Shown one piece after another: positions 8,782 through 15,319 of a stretch of DNA of 64,000 bases. A model generated the notes under the pieces. The model did no database searches. It saw only the letters and a program-made list of their open reading frames with translations, and was not told the DNA's origin. The position numbers and the translations under genes are program-made. How positions within the stretch are numbered: the first letter of the stretch is position 1; every line of letters starts with the position of its first letter. The stretch spans positions 1 to 64,000 of the forward strand of contig JAUWOY010000005.1 in the NCBI GenBank assembly GCA_030611885.1. The letters are read 5' to 3'. This DNA is from Chloroflexota bacterium. Its GTDB lineage: Bacteria; Chloroflexota; Anaerolineae; VGOG01.

Positions 8782-9045
8782 TTTAATGAAAACGCTCTTC
8801 ACTCCTGATAAGGACGAAGAGCGCTCGTGGTGCCACCTTACTTCGTTGCTGCCTCGCGGTCAGCAACCTTATGGAGTCCGTGAACTCCGGCTCAATAACG
8901 GGAGCGCCCGGCCTGGCATAATCTGGCTAACGCCATTTCCGCTGGCGACTCAGGAGGGGATTTCAGCAGCCTTTGACTATCGCCTTCCACCAGTTGGCGA
9001 CTCTCTGAAAGTCTAGCGCTGCCTACTCGTTTCCGTCATCGTCTT
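8782..9045 (-). promoter_or_regulatory. T-box riboswitch leader of serS
   Basis: Read on the minus strand, the leader has the T-box core AAGGTGGCACCACG (8826-8841) followed by an intrinsic terminator hairpin CGCTCTTC/GAAGAGCG plus TTTTC (8786-8823). Upstream lie a GTTGCTG/CAGCAAC stem, a GGAGT/ACTCC stem, and a stem I start GAGTAGGCAGC (9017-9028) paired with GCTGC. Just 3' of the latter, GAAATCCCC offers TCC as a serine specifier codon. This is the classic arrangement in which uncharged tRNA stabilises the antiterminator. The specifier assignment is inferred. Confidence 0.93.
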
Positions 9046-9077
9046 TGTAACGCATCTCTTCGGTTGTAATGCCTCTG

Positions 9078-9326
9078 CTATACAAAGCTGGCGACTTCTA
9101 CAGGACGTTCGACAGCGAAGCTCCTCCGATGTAGTTTAATGCGTTCGATTTCGTGAAGTGTCTCTGCTGTTAGGTAGCTCTCCCCGCAATGAGGACAACT
9201 CACCACCGGGATATTCTCTATCACCAGCAAGTCTTTACCCTTGCCGTATGTTCTGGTAACTCTGCGGATGCGTGTCCCTTCTCGCCCACAAATGTCACAC
9301 ACCATCTGACGCTCTCTTGTTCTCAC
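9078..9326 (-). CDS. YgiT/MqsA-type zinc finger protein
   Basis: An 82-residue protein with two CxxC pairs: CDIC near residue 10 and CPHC near 44 (CPHCGESYLTAET). This is the YgiT-type zinc finger found in MqsA-like antitoxins. No helix-turn-helix follows, and no DUF4258 or MqsR-type toxin gene is visible beside it, so it appears solitary. The start is either GTG 9326 or ATG 9305; the second has AGAGAG upstream and may be correct. It lies between the serS leader and the attC-like site, within the accessory patch. Confidence 0.75.
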   Translation of the reverse strand: MRTRERQMVCDICGREGTRIRRVTRTYGKGKDLLVIENIPVVSCPHCGESYLTAETLHEIERIKLHRRSFAVERPVEVASFV

Positions 9327-9400
9327 GGTATGTATACAGTGACAATGACCAGCTTGCCAGTTCAGTATTGACTATCGCTCTATCTCCTGCGCCTCATTTC

Positions 9401-9457
9401 GCATAACGTCTCGCGGATAAAGGGAAATCTTTGACTTCCCTTTATCTGCTGTTAGGC
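9401..9457 (-). other. Candidate integron attC-like site
   Basis: Read on the minus strand it begins GCCTAAC (9457-9451, fits RYYYAAC) and ends GTTATGC (9407-9401, close to GTTRRRY). Between them is a near-perfect 14-base stem GATAAAGGGAAGTC / GATTTCCCTTTATC with a three-base loop. It sits 21 bases after the DUF4062 gene stop, where a cassette recombination site would be. It could instead be an ordinary hairpin, and no integron integrase is in the window. Confidence 0.4.
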
Positions 9458-9477
9458 GCTGCTGGCCGCGGGTTTCA

Positions 9478-10851
9478 TTAATTATCAAGCTGGCTAAGGC
9501 TCCATCTAGCCTCTCGAACGATTTCTGTATGTTCTTGATCATCCTCGGCAATCGATTGTAATACCTTACGCACTCTCTCATCCTTAGAGAAACGACCTAA
9601 TGCCCATACTATCTTTTTTCTCATTTTGGTGCTGTATCTTTCAGAGGCTAAAAGATCCAATAACGGTTTTACACTTGAAGAACTCCGAATGCTTGCCAAA
9701 GAATCCACGGCATTCGTGCGGACATAGCTTCTCGAATCATTCAGAGCCGCTTCGAGAACCTTGATAGTCCTCTCATTTGGATAGTATCTAAGAGTGTATG
9801 CAGCTTCCTTTCTCAATTTGTAGCTTGGATCGTCTTCAAGCACCTGTGCCAAGACATCGGCTACTCGTTCATGCTCAACTTCTCTGATTCTCGAAAACCA
9901 AAACTGGGTAATGGCCGTTTCTCTATTGCGCTCTTGATAAACTTCTCTTTTTTCGATCACCTTTAGAAGCACTTCGGCGCAAGCTTGTGACTTTTTGCTG
10001 CCAAGAATCTTTATTGCGCCATTGATAAGCTCTACATCTCTCTCGTTTTCGATAATATCCTCACAGATATCTATAACTGGCTGGTCATCATAGACTGCAA
10101 CATGATCTTGGGGTGAATACGCGCATTTGAACCAACTTTCTAATACGAATCTAAGTTTATCATTAGCAAGGTCTATCTTACCACGATTTCGAAGAAAAAG
10201 GTCCAACCTATCACGGCTAGCATATACATGGTGAGTCTTCCACTCTGAATAAGCAGTATCAAACAAATCGAGTACGGGATCAGTTGTATATTCCAGAGAA
10301 ACCGCCTCATTAGCTGAATCAAGGTCCTCTTTCTTCAAATCTCGGATAACAGATGTTAAATGTTCTCTCACTGTTCTTTCAAAGTCATCAGGGCCATTAT
10401 ATTCCCCAATTAGGCCGTGTTGCTCAAGTTGCTTTCGGAAATCAAGAACTTTCCGAACCTGCTTCACTTCTTCTATCGACCTAAGTGTGTAAGGTGCTTG
10501 GTTGAAATAGAACATAATCCGTGGCCTGCCCGTCTTCTTCCAGTAACGATAAGCAAGGTTGAATTCCTCCTGTGTGCCTGATTCAGTCAGTCCAGTATGT
10601 GTACCAAAACGTTTCCACATAATACCGATGAAAATATCGTATTGGCCTATTTGACGGCTTATAATTTCTTGGGGCCTACCCATGTCAGGAGTTGTATGTG
10701 TCTCCCAGCGTATAAGTTCCAGAACTAATCCTTTGTCTTCAGCAACCGATCGATTGAGTTCGTCGATCACTGGTGAGAGGCGTCTTCTTTCTTCTACAAC
10801 ATCTCTAGGTGATGCAACAAAGACACGCAACTTTTGAAATTGCTCAGTCAT
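9478..10851 (-). CDS. DUF4062 (TIR-like) protein with HEAT repeats
   Basis: A 457-residue protein. Residues 1-160 match DUF4062: KLRVFVASPRDVVEERRRL, then the segment QYDIFIGIMWKRFGT and the GTQEEFNLAYRYW helix. DUF4062 is a TIR-like domain usually found at the N-terminus of NTPase-linked conflict proteins. Here no NTPase follows. Instead residues from about 260 to the end are paired helices typical of HEAT repeats (for example SYVRTNAVDSLASI and KIVWALGRF). Base composition is visibly A+T-richer than the neighbours. A strong promoter lies at 10992-11021. A role in defence or stress sensing is inferred, not shown. Confidence 0.82.
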   Translation of the reverse strand: MTEQFQKLRVFVASPRDVVEERRRLSPVIDELNRSVAEDKGLVLELIRWETHTTPDMGRPQEIISRQIGQYDIFIGIMWKRFGTHTGLTESGTQEEFNLAYRYWKKTGRPRIMFYFNQAPYTLRSIEEVKQVRKVLDFRKQLEQHGLIGEYNGPDDFERTVREHLTSVIRDLKKEDLDSANEAVSLEYTTDPVLDLFDTAYSEWKTHHVYASRDRLDLFLRNRGKIDLANDKLRFVLESWFKCAYSPQDHVAVYDDQPVIDICEDIIENERDVELINGAIKILGSKKSQACAEVLLKVIEKREVYQERNRETAITQFWFSRIREVEHERVADVLAQVLEDDPSYKLRKEAAYTLRYYPNERTIKVLEAALNDSRSYVRTNAVDSLASIRSSSSVKPLLDLLASERYSTKMRKKIVWALGRFSKDERVRKVLQSIAEDDQEHTEIVREARWSLSQLDN

Positions 10852-10879
10852 TATCTTTGCTCCTTTTCCTGCCAGTTGC

Positions 10880-10913
10880 GCCTAACTCATCAATAGACGA
10901 AGTACTTCGTCTA
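10880..10913. repeat. 22-bp perfect palindrome next to GCCTAAC
   Basis: ATAGACGAAGTACTTCGTCTAT at 10892-10913 is a perfect palindrome, and GCCTAAC lies at 10880-10886. On the minus strand it reads palindrome, TGATGA, GTTAGGC, then the DUF4062 gene, as the second half of a preceding attC would. The opposite core site is missing, so it may be a truncated attC or simply a palindrome. Confidence 0.4.
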
Positions 10914-10991
10914 TCACTCCAAAAATGACAATAGAGCGACCTCTTCCCCAGGATGGCAACGAAGATCAGAAAGGTTGCCTGAGGCGAACCT

Positions 10992-11021
10992 ATTATATCC
11001 CAAAACGCCGTTTTTGTCCAA
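10992..11021 (-). promoter_or_regulatory. Sigma70-like promoter for the DUF4062 gene
   Basis: On the minus strand TTGGAC (11021-11016), an 18-base spacer, and a perfect TATAAT (10997-10992). The start of transcription would be about 130 bases before the gene. Confidence 0.65.
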
Positions 11022-11028
11022 CAGATGC

Positions 11029-12288
11029 TTACCGCCAAAAAAGGCGCTCGACCCAGGTTTGCAGCCTGTTCCTCAGGGGAGCAGCGAGGAAGGCAACGAT
11101 TATGGCGGAGACCAGGGCGATGAGCAAGGCTCGCCAGGATATAGCTGCTCCGAATAGGCTGGCCAATACGGCGACCATCAAAATATAAAGAGCTACTACC
11201 GTTATCCCCAGCATGGTATAAACCAACCCCCAACGGACGAGGCAGTCTATGTCCAGCAACGTGCGCTGTTTGAGGATGGCATAGGTGAGGGCCATGGGAA
11301 AGGCGACGGCTGAGGTGACGACGATGCGAGCATCTACCAGGGCTCTCCCTGCGAGGACGTTGGATACCAGCATAACGATGAAGGGCAGGAGGGTGAGAGT
11401 GATTCCCCCGCCCATCTCCCGCAGTTGCTCCCTGACCTCCGCAGACGGCGTGGTCAGGTAGGTGTGAATCAAACTGCCGATCCAGCCCAAAAAGCTCAGG
11501 GCCGGGCAGAGGAAGAGCAGGTCGAACAATAGATCAAACTCTCCTTTGAGCTGCAAGGGGAACAGATAGGCGTTCAGACAACCCAATACCAGCCCAGGCA
11601 GATAGAACAAGACCAGGATGGGAGGGCGCCATTTTTGGCCTAGCCGCTTTTCCTCGGGGAAGACGATGGAAAAGTGCAGGAAGAGTCCCACCGCCAGCCC
11701 CGTGCTGACACGCTGCAACACGCTGGCCCAGCGTATGAAAGAGACGTTGACGTTGGTGTTGGTAAAAGAGGCCACAGCCACCGCCAGGCAGAACGCAAGA
11801 TAAACCGTCGCCACCCTGTCCTGGCCTCGACCGAGATAGGCGAGGACGCCCGCGATCCAGAAGACCAGAGCTATCAGGTAGTAAATGCCATAACCTTCCA
11901 GGAAGAGAGGCATGGCCTCGATGGCAAAGGTTAAGGATTTCTCCTGCCCGCCGCGCTCAATTGTGAGGGCAGCAGTCTGATGGCTCTTGATCTCTTTCCA
12001 AGCTTGCCTGAACTCATCCCGCGCGTCCAGAGGCACACCCTCCAGACGGAGAAAAATGTCGCCTCTTTGCAAGCCTGCCCGCTCCACTGGACCGCCTTCA
12101 CGAACCGCAAACACAACGCCATCAGTGTTGTTCCAGTTGAAGCCCAGGGCCGGCAGGCTTAGCTCATGGACATACGAGGCGAGACCGACACCAAATACCA
12201 GCAGAGCCAGCACAAAAAGTGGTAGCCTTCTCAGGAAGGTCCGGGTATCCCTGGGGATAATATAGCTTTTGTCAGCCAGCGTCTCCAT
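11029..12288 (-). CDS. PDZ-domain membrane protein, truncated sensor-kinase-like
   Basis: A 419-residue membrane protein. One TM helix (about residues 22-42) is followed by an extracytoplasmic PDZ-like domain (GGPVERAGLQRGDIFLRLEG, about 64-84). Then come seven or so TM helices up to about residue 395. It ends LQTWVERLFWR. In Chloroflexota sensor kinases a comparable sequence is followed by the dimerisation and ATPase domains. Those are absent, and the gene stops just before the accessory patch, so it is probably a kinase whose catalytic half was lost. It could also be a stand-alone receptor. Confidence 0.75.
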   Translation of the reverse strand: METLADKSYIIPRDTRTFLRRLPLFVLALLVFGVGLASYVHELSLPALGFNWNNTDGVVFAVREGGPVERAGLQRGDIFLRLEGVPLDARDEFRQAWKEIKSHQTAALTIERGGQEKSLTFAIEAMPLFLEGYGIYYLIALVFWIAGVLAYLGRGQDRVATVYLAFCLAVAVASFTNTNVNVSFIRWASVLQRVSTGLAVGLFLHFSIVFPEEKRLGQKWRPPILVLFYLPGLVLGCLNAYLFPLQLKGEFDLLFDLLFLCPALSFLGWIGSLIHTYLTTPSAEVREQLREMGGGITLTLLPFIVMLVSNVLAGRALVDARIVVTSAVAFPMALTYAILKQRTLLDIDCLVRWGLVYTMLGITVVALYILMVAVLASLFGAAISWRALLIALVSAIIVAFLAAPLRNRLQTWVERLFWR

Positions 12289-12381
12289 AGCAGCTCCCTT
12301 TCAGCTTTGCTCATTATTCTACCCCATTTCCGCCAAAATGTCCATCCCATACCGATGGGTGAATTTTGGGGGGAAAACTAT

Positions 12382-12410
12382 TTGCCTGTTAGAAAATTTT
12401 GTGATATAAT
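12382..12410 (+). promoter_or_regulatory. Sigma70-like promoter of the C1-pathway operon
   Basis: TTGCCT at 12382-12387, a 17-base spacer and a perfect TATAAT at 12405-12410. Transcription would begin near 12417, immediately before a hairpin at 12421-12446. Confidence 0.7.
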
Positions 12411-12420
12411 ACGCAGGCCA

Positions 12421-12446
12421 AGAGACGGGCAGACAAACCTGTCTCT
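12421..12446 (+). promoter_or_regulatory. 5' leader hairpin upstream of fchA operon
   Basis: AGAGACGGG / CCTGTCTCT, nine pairs including one G-U, with an eight-base loop. It falls at the predicted 5' end of the transcript, and there is no T-run after it. Likely a transcript-stabilising stem or part of a control element; I recognise no riboswitch class. Confidence 0.5.
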
Positions 12447-12473
12447 TTATGCTGTCAACCTCTGGAGGAAAGC

Positions 12474-12641
12474 GTGCCCCTCAGCCAAACCAAACACATC
12501 TACAAGTTCGTTCCCCTTGGAGCTTTGGCTCTTAAACTCCGCTGTAAGACATCCTCTCCAGCCCTCACGATCTTGGAGATTGACCCCTCTGGTAATCCTA
12601 TCCAGTTTGTCTTATTACACCAACGAATGGAGGAACAATGA
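12474..12641 (+). CDS. Small 55-residue ORF coupled to fchA
   Basis: A GTG start at 12474 follows GGAGGAAAGC, an excellent ribosome site. The stop TGA (12639-12641) overlaps the fchA start as ATGATG, so the two are translationally coupled. The product begins MPLSQTKHIYKFVPLGALAL and continues ALTILEIDPSGNPIQFVLLH. It has no signal peptide, TM helix or known motif. Position, ribosome site and overlap support a real small gene at the head of the one-carbon operon. Function is unknown; it could be a regulatory leader peptide or a small partner protein. Confidence 0.65.
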   Translation: MPLSQTKHIYKFVPLGALALKLRCKTSSPALTILEIDPSGNPIQFVLLHQRMEEQ

Positions 12642-13264
12642 TGTTAACCGAGAAACCCGTAACTACCTTTCTAGATGAGCTATCCAGTTCAGCTCCCGCC
12701 CCTGGCGGAGGAAGTGTGGCGGCGCTATCGGGCGCTTTGGGCGCGGCTTTGGTCAGCATGGTCTGCAACCTGACGCTGGGCAAGAAGAAGTACGCCGACG
12801 TGCAGGAGGACATCAAGGCGCTGCTGGAAAAGTCGGAGGCGCTGCGCAAGGAGCTGACCGACCTGCTGGAAGAGGACGTCAAGGCCTACACTGCCTACTC
12901 AAAGGCGGCCAAGATGCCCCGCCAGACCGAGGAGCAGAAGGCCGAGCGCGCCACGGCCATGCAGGAGGCGTTGAAAGGCGCCACCGACGTGCCGCTGCGC
13001 GTCGCCGAGGCAGCGGTCAAGGTCATGGACCTGTGCAGGCCCGCTGCCGAAAAGGGCAACGTCTGGGCTGTGAGCGACGCGGGCGTGGCGGTGCTGATGG
13101 CCGAAGCCGCCCTGCGCAGCGCGGCCCTAAACGTGCTCATCAACCTGGGTTCCCTCAAGGACGCGGAGTTCGTCACCGAAAGGCGCGCCAAGCTCGACAG
13201 CCTGCTGGAAGGCAAAGGCGTCATGCGCGACGAGATCTACGACCTGGTAGTGGAGAAGCTGTGA
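12638..13264 (+). CDS. fchA: Methenyl-THF cyclohydrolase, FchA family
   Basis: A 208-residue member of the formiminotransferase-cyclodeaminase/FchA family, which interconverts 5,10-methenyl-THF and 10-formyl-THF. The family signature SAPAPGGGSVAALSGALGAA is at about residues 18-37, followed by SMVCNLTLGKKKY. The remaining all-helical body and the length fit FchA. It sits in an operon with folD and upstream of fhs, so it belongs to the methyl branch of the Wood-Ljungdahl pathway. The start is fixed by GGAGGAACA and the overlap with the small ORF. Confidence 0.92.
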   Translation: MMLTEKPVTTFLDELSSSAPAPGGGSVAALSGALGAALVSMVCNLTLGKKKYADVQEDIKALLEKSEALRKELTDLLEEDVKAYTAYSKAAKMPRQTEEQKAERATAMQEALKGATDVPLRVAEAAVKVMDLCRPAAEKGNVWAVSDAGVAVLMAEAALRSAALNVLINLGSLKDAEFVTERRAKLDSLLEGKGVMRDEIYDLVVEKL

Positions 13265-13277
13265 GAGGCCCTTCCAA

Positions 13278-13775
13278 TTGGCGGACTTTGACCCTGAGGC
13301 TATCAAGCAACACAACGTCACTGCACGGGACATAGAGAACGCCTATCGCTACGTGGCGCTTCTGCAGGGGACCGATTCCAAGACCTACGCCGACATCACC
13401 GTTGGCTGCTATTACGGTACCAGCGCGCTGCTGCACGAAGTGATCGAACTGCGCGTTTTGCTGAAGCGGGACCGATGGTTGCTGTTCAGATCGCGTCAGA
13501 GGATCAGGAGATTCCTGCAAGACAACGAGGATGCCCACATAGAAGGACTGATAACGGAGTACGTCTATTTGCAACGGGTGATCGAAGAACGGTTGGGAGA
13601 ACAGATTGGCCTGAGCGCGCTGGTTCGGACCAACACTATCCGGTTCGACTACAACCGCTTGCTTGAGTCGGAAATTCCACTCCCGTTCCTTGAGCCAACG
13701 GCAGAGGAAGTCGGTAGAGCTAGTAGGCTACTCTCACGACTGAAGAAGTTGTGCAAGGAGGGGGCGCCATGTTGA
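13278..13775 (+). CDS. Hypothetical protein between fchA and folD
   Basis: A 165-residue protein from a TTG start at 13278, 13 bases after fchA. Sequence is mainly helical and soluble, with regions such as ALLHEVIELRVLLKRDRWLL and VYLQRVIEERLG. No family recognised. It overlaps the next gene by seven bases (13769-13775), so the two form a co-translated pair. Their insertion between two one-carbon genes resembles the toxin-antitoxin modules further down the cluster, but nothing in the sequence proves that they are such a pair. Confidence 0.75.
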   Translation: MADFDPEAIKQHNVTARDIENAYRYVALLQGTDSKTYADITVGCYYGTSALLHEVIELRVLLKRDRWLLFRSRQRIRRFLQDNEDAHIEGLITEYVYLQRVIEERLGEQIGLSALVRTNTIRFDYNRLLESEIPLPFLEPTAEEVGRASRLLSRLKKLCKEGAPC

Positions 13776-14215
13776 CCCGATACAAAATCATCACGAAAAA
13801 GGATGATCAGACAAACTCATGGGAGGCACTGGGCTTCGTGTATGAAAGGGAGCTCGATAGTGGCAACGTCTACGCCTTCCCTGTCATTGGAGTGGGTGAC
13901 CAGAAGGTATATTGGCGCGACTGGAAAGCTATTGACAAAAAAGCAGACGAATATGGCATCTTCGGTCCCCCGTTGGAGGAATACGGCAAAGTCTTCGCCG
14001 ACCACGCTGACCGCTACCGCCTCTCCGAGGAAGTCTACACCATCGAGGGCGACTCTTACAAAGAGATCAGGGCCAAGCTGTACCAACGCTACGTCCTCGA
14101 CCCGATGCGCGAGCAGGAAGCGGCAGAACACCCTGTCTTGACTTATGAAGTTCCAGCCAAAAGGCCCCTCGCTGCGGCGAGGGCGATCCGAGAGACGAAA
14201 GGAGACGACAAATGA
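13769..14215 (+). CDS. Hypothetical protein paired with 13278 gene
   Basis: A 148-residue soluble protein starting at ATG 13769 behind AAGGAGGGGG. The N-terminal half (NSWEALGFVYERELDSGNVY) looks like a small beta-rich domain; the C-terminal part is helical and basic. No family recognised. The stop overlaps the folD start by four bases (ATGA), so folD translation is coupled to it. It is either a C1-pathway accessory or one half of an inserted module with the 13278 gene. Confidence 0.78.
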   Translation: MLTRYKIITKKDDQTNSWEALGFVYERELDSGNVYAFPVIGVGDQKVYWRDWKAIDKKADEYGIFGPPLEEYGKVFADHADRYRLSEEVYTIEGDSYKEIRAKLYQRYVLDPMREQEAAEHPVLTYEVPAKRPLAAARAIRETKGDDK

Positions 14216-15093
14216 CTGCAACGATTCTGGATGGTCGAGCTCTGGCCAAGACCATGCGCGCAGAGCTAAACGAAGAAGTTGCCACATTCAAGGAGAAGTA
14301 CGGCGTTACTCCTACCATCGCTGTGGTGAGAGTTGGCGAAGACCCGGGCTCGGTGTGGTACTCCAACGCTATCAAGAAAACGATGGCAGGCCGAGGCATG
14401 GAGGCCCAACTCCACGTGCTGCCTGAGACGGCCACTCAAGAGGAATTGGTGGCCCTGGTCACCAGGCTGAACGCGGACCCCGCTGTCCACGGCATCATGG
14501 TGCAGGAACCGATGCCCAAAGGGATTGACGAAGCGGCGGTCAAAGCGGCCCTGTCGCCCGACAAGGACGTGGACGGGGTGCACGAGGTCAACGCCGGACG
14601 GCTGGCGCTCGCAGCCCCGGCTGGTCGCCCAGCGGGCGTGAAGCCGTTTTTCGTGCCGGCCACCCCGGCTGGCGGCATGGAGCTGCTGCGCCGCTACGGC
14701 ATCGAATTCAAAGGCAAGCATGCTGTGGTGGTGGGCCGATCCAGCATCGTCGGCAAGCCGATGGCTCTGCTGTTGCTGCGCGAGAATGCCACTGTCACCA
14801 TTTGTCACTCCCGCACCGTGGACCTGCCGGCCGTTTGCCGCCAGGCGGACATCCTGTGCGCGGCTGTGGGGCGACCTGAGATGATCCGGGGCGACTGGAT
14901 CAAGCCGGGGGCGGTGGTGGTTGACTTTGGTGTCAACGATGTAGAGGGCAAGATGGTGGGCGACGTGGCCTACGATGAAGCTGCCGAGGTGGCCGCGATG
15001 ATCACCCCGGTGCCTGGCGGCACGGGCCCCATGACCAACATCATGCTCGTGAAGAACGTGATCGAGGCAGCCAGACGGCAGGTGGCGCGTTAG
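14212..15093 (+). CDS. folD: FolD, methylene-THF dehydrogenase (cyclohydrolase doubtful)
   Basis: A 293-residue FolD. Its NADP-binding and C-terminal signatures are intact: VVVGRSSIVGKPMALLLL, CHSRT and TPVPGGTGPMTN. In the active-site helix it reads YSNAIKK. Aligning without gaps to the usual YVxxKxK places isoleucine where the cyclohydrolase lysine belongs. That lysine is essential for the cyclohydrolase but not the dehydrogenase step in studied FolD enzymes. The protein may therefore act mainly as dehydrogenase, with FchA from the same operon doing the cyclohydrolase step. The start overlaps the previous gene by ATGA. Confidence 0.94.
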   Translation: MTATILDGRALAKTMRAELNEEVATFKEKYGVTPTIAVVRVGEDPGSVWYSNAIKKTMAGRGMEAQLHVLPETATQEELVALVTRLNADPAVHGIMVQEPMPKGIDEAAVKAALSPDKDVDGVHEVNAGRLALAAPAGRPAGVKPFFVPATPAGGMELLRRYGIEFKGKHAVVVGRSSIVGKPMALLLLRENATVTICHSRTVDLPAVCRQADILCAAVGRPEMIRGDWIKPGAVVVDFGVNDVEGKMVGDVAYDEAAEVAAMITPVPGGTGPMTNIMLVKNVIEAARRQVAR

Positions 15094-15112
15094 AGCCTGT
15101 TTGAAAAATGCT

Positions 15113-15180
15113 CGTAGTAACGACTTTAGTCGTTGATTGCAGACCTGCGAGGCCCAAAAACGACTGAAGTCGTTACTACG
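15113..15180. repeat. Inverted repeat with 22-bp arms
   Basis: Left arm 15113-15134, right arm 15159-15180, one mismatch, 24-base spacer. Core of each arm: CGTAGTAACGACT. It lies between folD and the fhs promoter and may also end folD transcription. Confidence 0.8.
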
Positions 15181-15192
15181 TTGCGTTACTAC

Positions 15193-15221
15193 TTGACAAT
15201 CCCCCTTCCCTGTGGTAATAT
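15193..15221 (+). promoter_or_regulatory. Sigma70-like promoter for fhs
   Basis: Consensus TTGACA at 15193-15198, a 17-base spacer, TAATAT at 15216-15221, about 95 bases before the fhs start. Strong by sequence. Confidence 0.75.
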
Positions 15222-15319
15222 TACGCGGTGCTGCTGGGCAGTGAGATAAGTGCGAACAATGCATCATGCCCTCGACGAGCATGATGCCAAAAATAAAACC
15301 TATTTTCAAGGAGGAACAA

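Noticed and set aside
12410-12473. THF or other riboswitch ahead of the C1 operon
   Set aside because: The leader is short, with a single simple hairpin, and does not show the conserved cores of folate-related riboswitches.
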